This document shows, one piece after another, positions 8,806-17,686 of a DNA stretch of 64,000 bases. The position numbers and the translations under genes are program-made. Positions within the stretch are counted from its first letter, which is position 1, and the number at the start of each line of letters is the position of its first letter. Source of the stretch: Gordonia hydrophobica NBRC 16057. GTDB lineage: Bacteria > Actinomycetota > Actinomycetes > Mycobacteriales > Mycobacteriaceae. The stretch covers positions 62,001 to 126,000 of the forward strand of contig NZ_BCWU01000013.1 of NCBI RefSeq assembly GCF_001592365.1, in the 5' to 3' direction. The notes below the pieces were generated by a model. The model was not told where the DNA came from. It did no database searches and saw nothing but the letters and a program-made list of their open reading frames with translations.

Positions 8806-10080
8806 ATGAAGCTCGATCGGTCGACGCCTGCGCTCATCGGGTTCCTGATTGCCGGAATTCTGGCGGTCTGGGTCCAAGGCGTCCTCATCCCGTACACGCA
8901 GCCCTACTGGGGGCTCTTCGGGAACTTCCTCGATCTCGACGTGTACCGCGCAGGGGCCCAGGTGGTGCTCGACGGCGGCGATCTCTACGACGCCAAACTC
9001 CTCGGTCAGATGGACTTCACGTACGCGCCGATCTCCGTTCTGCTGTTCGCGCCCTTCGCGTGGCTGTCCGCAGGGTTCGCCCACCTGCTGTGGACGGTCG
9101 GCATCTTCGTTGCGCTGTATCTGACCGTGATGATCGGGTTCCGCAGCCTCGGGCACGACGCCACCTGGCAGCTCCGCGTCATCGCCGGATCGATCGTCGC
9201 GGTGAGCGCACTCCTCGAACCGGTCCGGTCGACCATCTGGTTCGGCCAGATCAACGTCTTTCTCATGCTGATGATCGTCGCCGACCTGGTGCGCCCGGAG
9301 GGCAGTAAACTGCGCGGAGTCGCCTCCGGCATCGCCGCGGGCGTCAAGCTCACGCCGCTGATCTTCGGCGCCTACCTCCTGCTGACTCGGCAGTGGAGGG
9401 CCGCGGTCACCATGGCGGCGGCCTTCGCGGGCTCGGTGGCGTTGGGCTTCGCGCTGCTGCCGACGGCGTCGTCGAAGTTCTGGTTCGGCACCATGTTCGA
9501 CTCCGATCGAGTGTCGTCGCCGCAGACCGTCGGCAACCAGTCCATCCGCGGAGCCATCGCGGTCTTCGGCCGCACCGACCACCCCAGCACCGCGCTGTGG
9601 CTGGCCCTCGCGGTACCGCTGGTGCTGGTCGCGGGCTGGGCGGCGGCGCTCGCGCACCGCCGCGGTCAGGAACTGCTCGCGATCTCCCTCGTCGGCATGA
9701 CGTCGTGCGCCGTGTCGCCGGTCGCGTGGTCGCACCATTGGGTGTGGGTGGTTCCGTTGCTGGTGGTGGTGATCCATCAGGTCTTCGAGAAGCTCACGGG
9801 CGTCGGGCGATGGTCGTTGACCCTGCTGGCGATCGGCGCGACGCTCGCCGCGCTCGCGTGGCGCACCCACTTCGGCTTCCCCATGTGGTTCGCCAATCGC
9901 ACTGTGGAGCAGGCCTACTTCACCGGGCTGTTCTTCAAGCACCCGCGGTGGTTCGACTGGTTCACCACCCAACCGTTCACGCTCATCCTGGTGGTCACCG
10001 CCGTCGTCACGATCGGCGCGTACCGGCGAGTGCGTGACGATCAGCCGAGCGCCGACACCGCTGTCACAGGCCGCCGGTAG
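8806..10080 (+). CDS. GT87-type (DUF2029) polyprenol-phosphate-mannose-dependent mannosyltransferase
   Basis: 424 residues with about ten membrane helices. The first external loop contains FLDLDVYRAGAQVVLDGGDLY, with the conserved Asp pair and the DLYD-like motif of GT-C family GT87 proteins. WFGQINVFLML and the later NQS and SPVAWSHHWVW motifs are the family's fingerprint. Relatives (PimE, Rv2181 and similar) add alpha-1,2-mannose to PIM/lipomannan/arabinomannan from polyprenyl-phosphate mannose on the outer face of the membrane. It sits 10 bp after the aminotransferase, and its end is 10 bp from dnaX, so the three probably form an operon. Confidence 0.83.
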   Translation: MKLDRSTPALIGFLIAGILAVWVQGVLIPYTQPYWGLFGNFLDLDVYRAGAQVVLDGGDLYDAKLLGQMDFTYAPISVLLFAPFAWLSAGFAHLLWTVGIFVALYLTVMIGFRSLGHDATWQLRVIAGSIVAVSALLEPVRSTIWFGQINVFLMLMIVADLVRPEGSKLRGVASGIAAGVKLTPLIFGAYLLLTRQWRAAVTMAAAFAGSVALGFALLPTASSKFWFGTMFDSDRVSSPQTVGNQSIRGAIAVFGRTDHPSTALWLALAVPLVLVAGWAAALAHRRGQELLAISLVGMTSCAVSPVAWSHHWVWVVPLLVVVIHQVFEKLTGVGRWSLTLLAIGATLAALAWRTHFGFPMWFANRTVEQAYFTGLFFKHPRWFDWFTTQPFTLILVVTAVVTIGAYRRVRDDQPSADTAVTGRR

Positions 10081-10090
10081 TCTTGCCAGC

Positions 10091-12445
10091 GTGGCTCTCT
10101 ATCGCACCTATCGCCCGGCAACCTTCGCCGAAGTCGTCGGCCAGGAGCACGTCACCGCGCCCCTGAGCCGAGCACTCGATACCGGCCGCATCAACCACGC
10201 CTACCTGTTCTCCGGCCCGCGCGGCTGCGGCAAGACGTCGTCGGCCCGCATCTTGGCGCGATCGCTGAACTGCGAGCAGGGGCCCACGTCCACGCCGTGC
10301 GGCGTGTGCTCATCGTGCGTCTCGCTGGGGCCGGGCGGTCCCGGCAACCTCGACGTCGTCGAACTCGACGCCGCCAGCCACGGCGGCGTCGACGACACCC
10401 GCGATCTGCGCGACCGCGCGTTCTACGCCCCCGCAGAGTCCCGCTACCGCGTCTTCATCATCGACGAGGCGCACATGGTCTCGTCCGCGGGGTTCAACGC
10501 ACTGCTGAAGATCGTCGAGGAGCCGCCGGAGCACCTGATCTTCATCTTCGCGACCACCGAGCCGGAGAAGGTGCTGACGACCATCAAGTCGCGCACCCAC
10601 CACTATCCGTTCCGCCTGCTGGCGCCGCCGGTGATGCGCGGTCTGCTCGAGGACATCTGCGCCAAAGAAGGCGTCGTGGTCGCTCCAGAGGTGTACCCGC
10701 TGGTGATCCGCGCCGGCGGCGGCTCCCCGCGCGACAGCCTCAGCATTCTGGACCAGCTCCTCGCCGGCGCCGGTGACGAGGGCGTCACATACGAGCGCGC
10801 GCTGTCGCTGCTCGGCGTCACCGACTCCGCGCTGATCGACGCCGCCGTCGACGCACTGGCCGCAGGCGACGGATCGGCACTGTTCGGCGTCGTGGAGAGC
10901 GTCGTCGACGCCGGTCACGATCCGCGTCGCTTCGCGATCGACCTCCTCGATCGTTTCCGCGACCTGATCCTGGTCCAGGCGGTGCCCGACGCCGCCGACC
11001 GCGGACTCGTCGAAGCCCCCGACGATCAACTCGCGAGCATGCACGCGGCGGCGGCGAAGCTCGGCCCGGCCACCCTGACCCGCTACGCCGAGGTGGCGCA
11101 TGCGGCGCTCGGTGAGATGCGGGGGACCACGTCGCCCCGACTGCTGCTGGAAGTGATGTGCGCCCGACTGCTGCTCCCGGCGGCGACGGCCGACGACGCC
11201 GCGCTGCTGCAGCGGATCGAGACGCTGGAGCAACGACCGGCAGGAAGCGGCGGCGTTACGATGCCGACCCCCGCGGCGGTCCCGTCGACGCCCAGTGCGC
11301 CCGCTCCGGACGAGCCGGCGCCCCGCTTCGTCCGACCGTCCCAGCGCAAGGCGGCTGAGGAATCGCGGCCCGCGGAAGCGGCAACGCCGACGGCCCCGGA
11401 GGCGGCGGCGCCAGCGCCCGCGGCACCTCGGCCGGAACCGACCCCGGCGCCGGAGCCCGAACCGGCCGCGCCGACGCAGGTGACACCGCGGCCGGCCGCT
11501 GCAGAGCCGCCGCGCCACCCGGCGACGCCACCCCAGTCACCGCCGGTCGCCGCGCCGGAACAGCCGCGTCAGCCGGAACCGGTCGCCCGACGTCAGCCGA
11601 CCGAGCCGCACCCGCCGATCGACTCCGACCCGCGCGCGCCCGAGCCGCCCCGTCCGACCCCGGAACCGGAACCGGCACCGGAACCGACGCGCAGTCAGCC
11701 GCGTGCACCCGAGCGCACGGCCGCCAGGGCGCCCCAGCGGACGCCGATCCACGACGACGACATCCCGCCCGCCGAACCGCCGATGGATCCCGACTACCTG
11801 CCGCCGCCCGACGACGGCTATGCACCGAGGAAAGCGGCGCCGGCGCCCGCACCCGTGGCGGAACCGGAGCCCGAGAAGCCCGCGGGCCTCACGGTGGAGG
11901 CGGTGTCGTCGCGATGGCCGGACATCCGGGCTGCCGTACGCAAACAGAGCTCGGTCCTGGAGGCGATGCTCTCGGCCGCCTTCGTCCATCAGGTCGACGG
12001 CACCCGGGTGGTCCTCGGACATCCCCACCCGGCCCTCGTCGGCCGCCTGGCCGACGACCGCGGCCTCCGGGTGCTGACCACCGCCGTCGTCGAGGTCTTC
12101 GGACCGGGACACACCGTGGGGGTGGTGAACGCACAACCCGGAGCGGCGCCCGCACCGACGGCCGGTCCGGCTCCGGAGAAGGAGCCGCCGCGGAAGCAGA
12201 CGTTCACCCGACCGAGCCGCCCCCGCGACACACATGTGCCCGAACCGTCGTCGGACTACCCGCCCGAGCCAGAGGAGCCCGCCGAACCGGCGCCGCCGGT
12301 GCCCGACGAAGAGCTCACCGACGCCGAACGTGACGAGATGGTGGCGCAAGCCCAATCGGGCTCACCCGACGACCGCTTGGACCCCGACCAGGCGGCGTTG
12401 GAACTGCTCAAATCGGAGCTGGGCGCGCGACCGGTGGAACCGTAG
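10091..12445 (+). CDS. dnaX: DNA polymerase III subunit gamma/tau
   Basis: 784 residues. The clamp-loader ATPase of the replisome. From the GTG at 10091 it reads MALYRTYRPATFAEVVGQEH, then Walker A GPRGCGKTSSA (about residues 41-51), a four-Cys zinc module (NCEQGPTSTPCGVCSSC), Walker B FIIDEAHM, the sensor-1 FATTEPEKV, and the clamp-loader lid and collar to about residue 375. Residues about 380-596 are a very long Pro/Glu/Ala-rich low-complexity linker. A folded C-terminal domain (about 597-680) follows, then an acidic tail. No slippery heptamer for a gamma frameshift product was seen. The gene order aminotransferase - dnaX - methyltransferase matches M. tuberculosis Rv3722c-Rv3721c-Rv3720. 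Confidence 0.95.
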   Translation: MALYRTYRPATFAEVVGQEHVTAPLSRALDTGRINHAYLFSGPRGCGKTSSARILARSLNCEQGPTSTPCGVCSSCVSLGPGGPGNLDVVELDAASHGGVDDTRDLRDRAFYAPAESRYRVFIIDEAHMVSSAGFNALLKIVEEPPEHLIFIFATTEPEKVLTTIKSRTHHYPFRLLAPPVMRGLLEDICAKEGVVVAPEVYPLVIRAGGGSPRDSLSILDQLLAGAGDEGVTYERALSLLGVTDSALIDAAVDALAAGDGSALFGVVESVVDAGHDPRRFAIDLLDRFRDLILVQAVPDAADRGLVEAPDDQLASMHAAAAKLGPATLTRYAEVAHAALGEMRGTTSPRLLLEVMCARLLLPAATADDAALLQRIETLEQRPAGSGGVTMPTPAAVPSTPSAPAPDEPAPRFVRPSQRKAAEESRPAEAATPTAPEAAAPAPAAPRPEPTPAPEPEPAAPTQVTPRPAAAEPPRHPATPPQSPPVAAPEQPRQPEPVARRQPTEPHPPIDSDPRAPEPPRPTPEPEPAPEPTRSQPRAPERTAARAPQRTPIHDDDIPPAEPPMDPDYLPPPDDGYAPRKAAPAPAPVAEPEPEKPAGLTVEAVSSRWPDIRAAVRKQSSVLEAMLSAAFVHQVDGTRVVLGHPHPALVGRLADDRGLRVLTTAVVEVFGPGHTVGVVNAQPGAAPAPTAGPAPEKEPPRKQTFTRPSRPRDTHVPEPSSDYPPEPEEPAEPAPPVPDEELTDAERDEMVAQAQSGSPDDRLDPDQAALELLKSELGARPVEP

Positions 12446-12453
12446 CGAACAAG

Positions 12454-12514
12454 ATCGGGCCGCTCACCGCTGTCCGACGGCGTATCGCCGTCGAGCGACC
12501 GTGAGCGGCCCGAT
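12454..12514. terminator. Nested-hairpin bidirectional terminator
   Basis: Outer arms atcgggccgctcac (12454-12467) and gtgagcggcccgat (12501-12514) are perfect over 14 bp. An inner 8-bp stem cgacggcg/cgccgtcg (12475-12482/12486-12493) sits in the loop. It lies exactly between the convergent dnaX and methyltransferase genes. Confidence 0.75.
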
Positions 12515-12531
12515 ATCAGTCGTCCGCGACG

Positions 12532-13800
12532 CTACGGCTCCCACCACGGCCGCAACGGCAGGGTGGTCGTCGAATCGAGCTGCAGTTTGGTCGCCAGCAC
12601 GTGGTGCAGCTCAACGATGTTGCGCTCGAACCCGATCCGGCATCCCGCCATGTACAGGCCCCACAGTCGCGCGGTGCCTTCGCCGACTTCGGCAACGGCC
12701 TCATCCCAGTTCTCGACCAGGTTCTGGTTCCAGTCGCGCAGAGTCATGGCGTAGTGGTGGCGGAAGTTCTCCTCGTGGAGGACCTCCAGCCGCGGCACGT
12801 CCTGCATGCGCGAGATGATGGTGCCCGATCCGGTGAGCTCCCCGTCGGGGAACACGTAGCGGTCGATGAACGGCCCGGCCTTGCTGCGGGTTCGGTTGTC
12901 GGGGCGCGTGATGGAGTGCGTGAGGATCAGCCCGCCCGCCTTCACCTTGTCGCGCATGAAGGTGAAGTACTTGGGGTAGTTCGCGACGCCGATGTGTTCG
13001 GTGAGACCGATCGAGGAGATCGCGTCGAAGTCCGATTCGGCGACGTCGCGGTAGTCGCTGTACCGCACCTCGGCGAACTCCGACAGCCCCTGCTCGCGAA
13101 TGGCCTGCTGCGCCCATTCGGCCTGCTCGCGGGACAGGGTGACACCGAGCGCGTGAACACCGCGTCGTGCGGCGTACCGCACCATTCCGCCCCACCCGCA
13201 GCCCATGTCGAGCAGCCGGTCGCCGGGCTGGAGGTTCAACTTGTCGAAGACCAGGCGGTACTTGTTCTCCTGGGCCTCCTCCAGCGTCGCCTCGGGGGTC
13301 GGGTACACCGCGCACGTGTACGTCATCGATTCGCCGAGCACCAACTCGTAGAACCGATTCGAGACGTCGTAGTGGTAGTGGATCACCTCGGCGTCGCGCT
13401 CTTTGCTGTGGCGCAGGCCTTCGGCGAACCGTCGCCACCGCGGCAGGCTCTCCTGCGGGGGCGGCGGGATCAGCTTGAAATGCTCCTTGCCGATGGAGCG
13501 GGCGATCCTGGCCAGTTCCACCGGGCTCGGCTTGCCGAACTTGAGATCGCCCGCGAGCGCCTGCAGGGCACCGTAGGGATCGCCGGGATGGGCGCCGATC
13601 AACTCCAGATCGCCCGCCACGTAGGCGCGGGCCAGACCGAGGTCACCCGGCGCGGTCACCAGGTAGGTGGTTCCGCGCGGCGTCTTCAGGTTGAGGCCGA
13701 ACTCGGCGTCTTCGGGGCCCGCGGAACTTCCGTCGTACGCGGTGATGCGGACCGCGAGATCGCGTCCAACCAGCGTTTCGAAGATCTGGGCAAGCTTCAT
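12532..13800 (-). CDS. CFA-synthase-like S-adenosylmethionine methyltransferase (Rv3720-like)
   Basis: 422 residues. A cyclopropane-fatty-acid-synthase family protein: an N-terminal domain (1-150), then YHYDVSNRFYELVLGESMTY, the SAM site LLDMGCGWGGM (about 196-206), and a C-terminal part with EHIGVANYPKYF and FPDGELTGSG. The family adds a methylene or methyl group across the double bond of unsaturated acyl chains in phospholipids. Its ATG overlaps the stop of the FAD-dependent oxidoreductase as ATGA, so the two are translationally coupled. The same kind of methyltransferase plus FAD-reductase pair makes 10-methyl (tuberculostearic) fatty acids in actinobacteria. That role is inferred here, since the close homologues Rv3720/Rv3719 are not the best-studied pair. 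Confidence 0.87.
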   Translation of the reverse strand: MKLAQIFETLVGRDLAVRITAYDGSSAGPEDAEFGLNLKTPRGTTYLVTAPGDLGLARAYVAGDLELIGAHPGDPYGALQALAGDLKFGKPSPVELARIARSIGKEHFKLIPPPPQESLPRWRRFAEGLRHSKERDAEVIHYHYDVSNRFYELVLGESMTYTCAVYPTPEATLEEAQENKYRLVFDKLNLQPGDRLLDMGCGWGGMVRYAARRGVHALGVTLSREQAEWAQQAIREQGLSEFAEVRYSDYRDVAESDFDAISSIGLTEHIGVANYPKYFTFMRDKVKAGGLILTHSITRPDNRTRSKAGPFIDRYVFPDGELTGSGTIISRMQDVPRLEVLHEENFRHHYAMTLRDWNQNLVENWDEAVAEVGEGTARLWGLYMAGCRIGFERNIVELHHVLATKLQLDSTTTLPLRPWWEP

Positions 13801-15236
13801 GCGCGCTTCACTGCTTTCTCGTAGAGGCCGAGCAGACGACGACGGGGATCGTACCGACGCCTCAGGACGTCGTACTCCTCGCCCCCGTACAGGGCGTCGA
13901 ATTCTTCCGGGCTGTAGAAGGATTCGGAGTAGAGCGACTTGTGTCCGCCCAGTTCGCTGACCTTGTGTTCGATGATTCGGTTGGTGTGTCCGGGCTTGCC
14001 CGGCGTGACCGGGACGCCGGACCAGAAGCCGACGTTGACGTAGAACTTCCCGCGCTGCAGCGGATAGAGGGTCCACGGCTGTCCGGCGGCCGCGACCTCC
14101 GGAGTCGGGGCGCCGGTCTCGACCGGCGACGGCTCGGCCAATCGCAACGGGCACAACCAGATCGGTTCGATCGGGATCTCCTCGAGGAACCAGTCGACGA
14201 ACTCGGCGGTCCGCTCGATCGGCACCTCGATGTCCTGGACCACCCGTTCGCTGGGCGGCAGACCCTTGCGGGCGTTCAGCTTGTCGCCGATGTCCCATCG
14301 CTGGTCGTAGCCGATGAGCTTCCAGTAGAAGCTGCTGCGCAGGTATTTGGCAGGCCAGAGTCGACGGATCCGCGGGTTCTGTGCGCCGAAGGCCCGGGAG
14401 CACCAGAACCAGTCGGTGTCCCACCGCCACAGGTAGTCGCGGATTGTCAGCCGGTCGCGTTTGGGCGCGGCGTCGTCGTGCTGGATGGACCGGTAGTAGA
14501 TGTTCATGTCGGTGTAGTCGCTGACGGGTCCCGGCTCGTCGGTCTGTCTGCCGAGCACCGCGTACCCCTCGTCGGCGGTGAACACCACGCCGTCCAGGTA
14601 GTCGACGCGCTCGCCGAGGTACTCGCGATCGACGGCGATCTGCGTCATCAGATCCTGCAGTTCCCGGCTGCTGTGGACCCGGACGTGGCGCAGTTCCACG
14701 AACGGCGGCACCTTCTCGAGTCTGATCTTGAGACGCACCGAGTAGCCGAGCGTGCCGTACGAGTTCGGGAAGCCGAAGAACAGGTCGCGATACTCGTTGT
14801 CGGGCCGGGCCACGACCACCTCGCCGGAACCGGTGAGGATCTCCATCTCCAGCACCGACTCGTGTGGCAGACCGTTGCGGAACGACGTGCTCTCGATGCC
14901 GAGCCCGGTCACCGCACCGCCGAGGGTGATCGTCTTCAGCTGCGGAACCACCAGCGGCACAAGGCCGTACGGCAATGTCGCGTCCACCAGATCCTCGTAC
15001 GTGCACATCCCGGCCACCTGTGCCGTCTGCTCGTGCTGATCCACCGAGATCACGCGGTGCAGTTCCGAGACATCCAGTCCGGGGACGCCGGTGTCGGAGC
15101 GCTTGCGGAAGAGATTCGACGTCTTCTTCGCGAGTCGGACGGTTGCCCCGTCGGGGATCGACTGGTAGCTGGCGAGGAGTTTGCGTTTTCCGCGATCGAA
15201 GGCGACATCGCCATACTCTTTTGCGTTCAAAGCCAC
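13797..15236 (-). CDS. FAD-binding oxidoreductase (Rv3719-like), partner of the methyltransferase
   Basis: 479 residues from a GTG at 15236. It has a PCMH-type FAD domain: VSELHRVISVDQHEQTAQVA, AGMCTYEDLVDATLPYGLVP, and LGGAVTGLGIESTSFRNGLP with the usual glycine-rich loop. The C-terminal substrate domain resembles the DIMINUTO/DHCR24 (C24-sterol reductase-like) branch of the family. Proteins of this type reduce the 10-methylene intermediate to the 10-methyl fatty acid in tuberculostearate synthesis. The stop overlaps the methyltransferase ATG. Reading on into upstream sequence is possible, but the family's N-terminus fits the GTG. The promoter is shared with the divergent SRPBCC gene. Confidence 0.83.
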   Translation of the reverse strand: MALNAKEYGDVAFDRGKRKLLASYQSIPDGATVRLAKKTSNLFRKRSDTGVPGLDVSELHRVISVDQHEQTAQVAGMCTYEDLVDATLPYGLVPLVVPQLKTITLGGAVTGLGIESTSFRNGLPHESVLEMEILTGSGEVVVARPDNEYRDLFFGFPNSYGTLGYSVRLKIRLEKVPPFVELRHVRVHSSRELQDLMTQIAVDREYLGERVDYLDGVVFTADEGYAVLGRQTDEPGPVSDYTDMNIYYRSIQHDDAAPKRDRLTIRDYLWRWDTDWFWCSRAFGAQNPRIRRLWPAKYLRSSFYWKLIGYDQRWDIGDKLNARKGLPPSERVVQDIEVPIERTAEFVDWFLEEIPIEPIWLCPLRLAEPSPVETGAPTPEVAAAGQPWTLYPLQRGKFYVNVGFWSGVPVTPGKPGHTNRIIEHKVSELGGHKSLYSESFYSPEEFDALYGGEEYDVLRRRYDPRRRLLGLYEKAVKRA

Positions 15237-15347
15237 ATTCCCACCGTAGCCCGATGCCCAGTACGGTGGGGAATGTCTTCCCCCGCACGGGGCGCACGAG
15301 TCGACGCCGACAGCGGCCGCCGACGAATCCAAAAGGAGTCATCACCA

Positions 15348-15785
15348 GTGGGACAGGTCACAGCCACCACGAACTTCACCTTCAACGCTGCACCGGAGGC
15401 GGTGAGCGCCGCGCTGGCCGACTACACCACCGTGCGTCCGGCGATTCTTCCCGAACAGTACCGCGACTACCGCGTGGACGCGGGCGGCACGGGCGCGGGC
15501 ACCGTCGTCCACTGGATTCTGCAGGCCACCGACAAGCGCCAGCGCGACGTCCTCGCCGACGTGACCGTGAATGGCGACACCATCACCGAGACCGACCGCA
15601 ACTCGACGATGGTCACCACCTACCGCGTGACCGCGGCGGGCTCGGGCTCGCAGGTCGTCGTCACCACCACGTGGAAGGGCGCGGGCGGCATCGGCGGCTT
15701 CTTCGAGAAGACCTTCGCGCCGAAGGGCCTGAACCGCATTTACACCGCGCTGCTGACCAACCTGCAGCAGCGTCTCGACAGCTGA
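15348..15785 (+). CDS. SRPBCC family protein (Rv3718c-like)
   Basis: 145 residues with a GTG start and a good ribosome site (aaaaggag, 15331-15338). The sequence MGQVTATTNFTFNAAPEAVS followed by alternating strands and a long C-terminal helix (GLNRIYTALLTNLQQRLDS) is the helix-grip START/Bet v1 fold, which binds hydrophobic ligands. Function is unknown. Its position beside the fatty-acid methyltransferase/oxidoreductase pair is the same as in M. tuberculosis (Rv3718c next to Rv3719), which makes a lipid-related role plausible but unproven. Confidence 0.75.
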   Translation: MGQVTATTNFTFNAAPEAVSAALADYTTVRPAILPEQYRDYRVDAGGTGAGTVVHWILQATDKRQRDVLADVTVNGDTITETDRNSTMVTTYRVTAAGSGSQVVVTTTWKGAGGIGGFFEKTFAPKGLNRIYTALLTNLQQRLDS

Positions 15786-16717
15786 GCCGCGGTCGGCGCC
15801 GTCGCGCCAAACCACTGCCCGCCCGGGATGGCGTCGATGCCACCCGGGTGGTTCTGCGTGTGGTCGACGACGGTCGCGGAACGGTGGTCGACTCGTTGCT
15901 CGCGACGCCGTCGCTCAGCGGTCTGACCGCCGACGATCTACGACGTCGGGCCGCGGTCGGCGAGCTCGTCGACGCCGACGGCGCCGCGGTCGATCTCGAC
16001 GCCGTGGTGCGCCGCCCCGTGCCCGTCTATCTGTACCGCGACGTGCCCGTCGAGTTCGACGTGCCGTTCGACATGCCGATCCTGCACCTCGACGACGACC
16101 TCGTCGTTGTGGACAAGCCGCATTTCCTGGCCACCATGCCGAGGGGAGCGCATGTGGCGCAGACGGCGCTGGTCCGGTTGCGTCGGCGGCTGGAATCCGA
16201 CGACGTCGCACCCGCGCACCGGCTCGATCGGCTGACCGCAGGCGTGTTGCTGTTCACGCGGCGGCGTGAGGTGCGCGCCGCCTATCAGGAGCTCTTCGCG
16301 CAGCGGCGGGTCCACAAGGAGTACCGCGCACTGGCTCCGGTCGACGAAGCGCTCGCCGCCGGAGTGCACGTGGAGAATCGCATCCTCAAGACCGCGGGCG
16401 ATCTCCGCGCCCGAGTGGTGCCCGGCGAACCGAACGCGATCAGCGACATCGCGCTGGTCCGCGAGGTGGGCGACGGCATCGGCGAGTATCGCCTGCTGCC
16501 CGCTACCGGGCGCACGCATCAGCTGCGGATGCACATGGCGGGTCTGGGGGTGCCGATCCTCGGCGACCCGCTGTATCCCGAGGTCGACACCGAGTTGGCG
16601 GCGGCGCCGGAGCGCGGTGATTTCACCGAACCGCTCCGCTTGATCGCGTCGGAGTTGGCGTTCACCGACCCGCTGACCGGGCAGCGTCGACGATTCGTGT
16701 CCGACAGAACCGACTGA
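15782..16717 (+). CDS. RluA-family pseudouridine synthase
   Basis: 311 residues if started at the CTG (15782) that overlaps the SRPBCC stop; the first conventional start is a GTG at 15848. The longer form is preferred because the RAKPLPARDGVDATRV segment is the conserved N-terminus of actinobacterial members. The core has LHLDDDLVVVDKPHFLATMP, then AHRLDRLTAGVLLFT with the catalytic Asp (about residue 149), RVHKEYRA, and LLPATGRTHQLRMHMAGLG. The enzyme isomerises uridines in rRNA or tRNA; the target is not predictable. It ends facing the mhp genes, marking one edge of that inserted cluster. Confidence 0.85.
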   Translation: MSRGRRRRAKPLPARDGVDATRVVLRVVDDGRGTVVDSLLATPSLSGLTADDLRRRAAVGELVDADGAAVDLDAVVRRPVPVYLYRDVPVEFDVPFDMPILHLDDDLVVVDKPHFLATMPRGAHVAQTALVRLRRRLESDDVAPAHRLDRLTAGVLLFTRRREVRAAYQELFAQRRVHKEYRALAPVDEALAAGVHVENRILKTAGDLRARVVPGEPNAISDIALVREVGDGIGEYRLLPATGRTHQLRMHMAGLGVPILGDPLYPEVDTELAAAPERGDFTEPLRLIASELAFTDPLTGQRRRFVSDRTD

Positions 16718-16732
16718 GCCCTCCCTCGCGGA

Positions 16733-17686
16733 TCAGTGCCCGGTCGGAGTCGGTGCCGCCGTCAGCAGTCCGAATCCTGCGATCAGTTCGCGGATCGGAC
16801 GGTAGTACCGGGTGCTCACCTGGTAGTCGCCGGACGCCGCGAGCGCTGAGAACGCCGCCACCCAGCTGCGGACCTCGTGTGCCGAACTGCCTGCGGCTGC
16901 CGTCATCTCCGCGTGGTGATAGTCGTCGAAGCGTTGCGGATCGCCGGCGGCGCACGTGTCGAGGAATCGGTTGTCCCACTCGGGGTTCAGATCGCGCATG
17001 GTGCTGTGCCCGACCACGAATTCCGCGGCCGCGTCCTTGACGCGCTGCTCGCGGGCGGCGCGCGCCTGAGGGGTCGGGTTCTTGCCGTCGAGCAGCAGTC
17101 GGCGCTGGACGTCGGTCGCGGTGGCCCACTGCGGGACCGGCGGGTCGTGGGACAGTCCACCCGAACCGATCAGCAGCACCCGCTCGTCCAGGCCGGCGGC
17201 GAAGCGGCCGATCGCCTCGCCGAGTCGCCGAACTCGGCGCATCGGTGCGAACGGTTGGGCGAGGCCGTTGACGAACACCGGGATCACAGGGATCGCATCG
17301 ATCCCGCCGAACAGGATCTCCAGCGGTTGCACGGCACCGTGATCGACGATCATGCGGCGGGAGATCGCCACGTCGACGTCGGCGTCGAGCACCGACTGCG
17401 CCAGGCTCGCGGCGAGGTCGCCCGGTACGTCGAGCGGCCCCGTGGGGCTGTCGTAGTCGCCGGTCGATTCGGCGGCGAACCCCACACAGAACGGCGGCAT
17501 CAGTTCGTGGAAGAAGCCGTTGTAGTGATCGGGGGCGAACGAGATCACCAGGGTCGGATCGAACTCGCGGACGAATGCTCGCGCGGTGTCGAAGGTCTCG
17601 GTGAGTTCCCGGTCGATGTCGGCGGGCAACGGCGAGCCGGCTCCCAGCAGTGGACTGTGTGACATGGCGACCAGCGCGACGGTCAT
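16733..17686 (-). CDS. mhpB: 2,3-dihydroxyphenylpropionate 1,2-dioxygenase (class III extradiol)
   Basis: 317 residues. Cleaves the catechol ring of 2,3-dihydroxyphenylpropionate (or the cinnamate analogue) with non-heme Fe(II) and O2. The N-terminus MTVALVAMSHSPLLGAG provides the His ligand of LigB-type enzymes, FAPDHYNGFF the second conserved His, and LIGSGGLSHDPP the C-terminal catalytic segment. Length and order match E. coli MhpB. Its ATG overlaps the mhpA stop (ATGA), so the two are coupled. It is the last gene of the mhpC-mhpA-mhpB operon. Confidence 0.9.
   Translation of the reverse strand: MTVALVAMSHSPLLGAGSPLPADIDRELTETFDTARAFVREFDPTLVISFAPDHYNGFFHELMPPFCVGFAAESTGDYDSPTGPLDVPGDLAASLAQSVLDADVDVAISRRMIVDHGAVQPLEILFGGIDAIPVIPVFVNGLAQPFAPMRRVRRLGEAIGRFAAGLDERVLLIGSGGLSHDPPVPQWATATDVQRRLLLDGKNPTPQARAAREQRVKDAAAEFVVGHSTMRDLNPEWDNRFLDTCAAGDPQRFDDYHHAEMTAAAGSSAHEVRSWVAAFSALAASGDYQVSTRYYRPIRELIAGFGLLTAAPTPTGH

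Noticed and set aside
10091-12445. Programmed frameshift in dnaX giving a short gamma subunit
   Set aside because: No slippery heptamer followed by a hairpin was seen; the long linker is ordinary low-complexity sequence.
12532-15345. One continuous 937-codon reverse frame across the methyltransferase and oxidoreductase genes
   Set aside because: Its first half is Arg/Pro-rich nonsense lying over the true oxidoreductase frame; only the part from 13800 downwards is the real methyltransferase.
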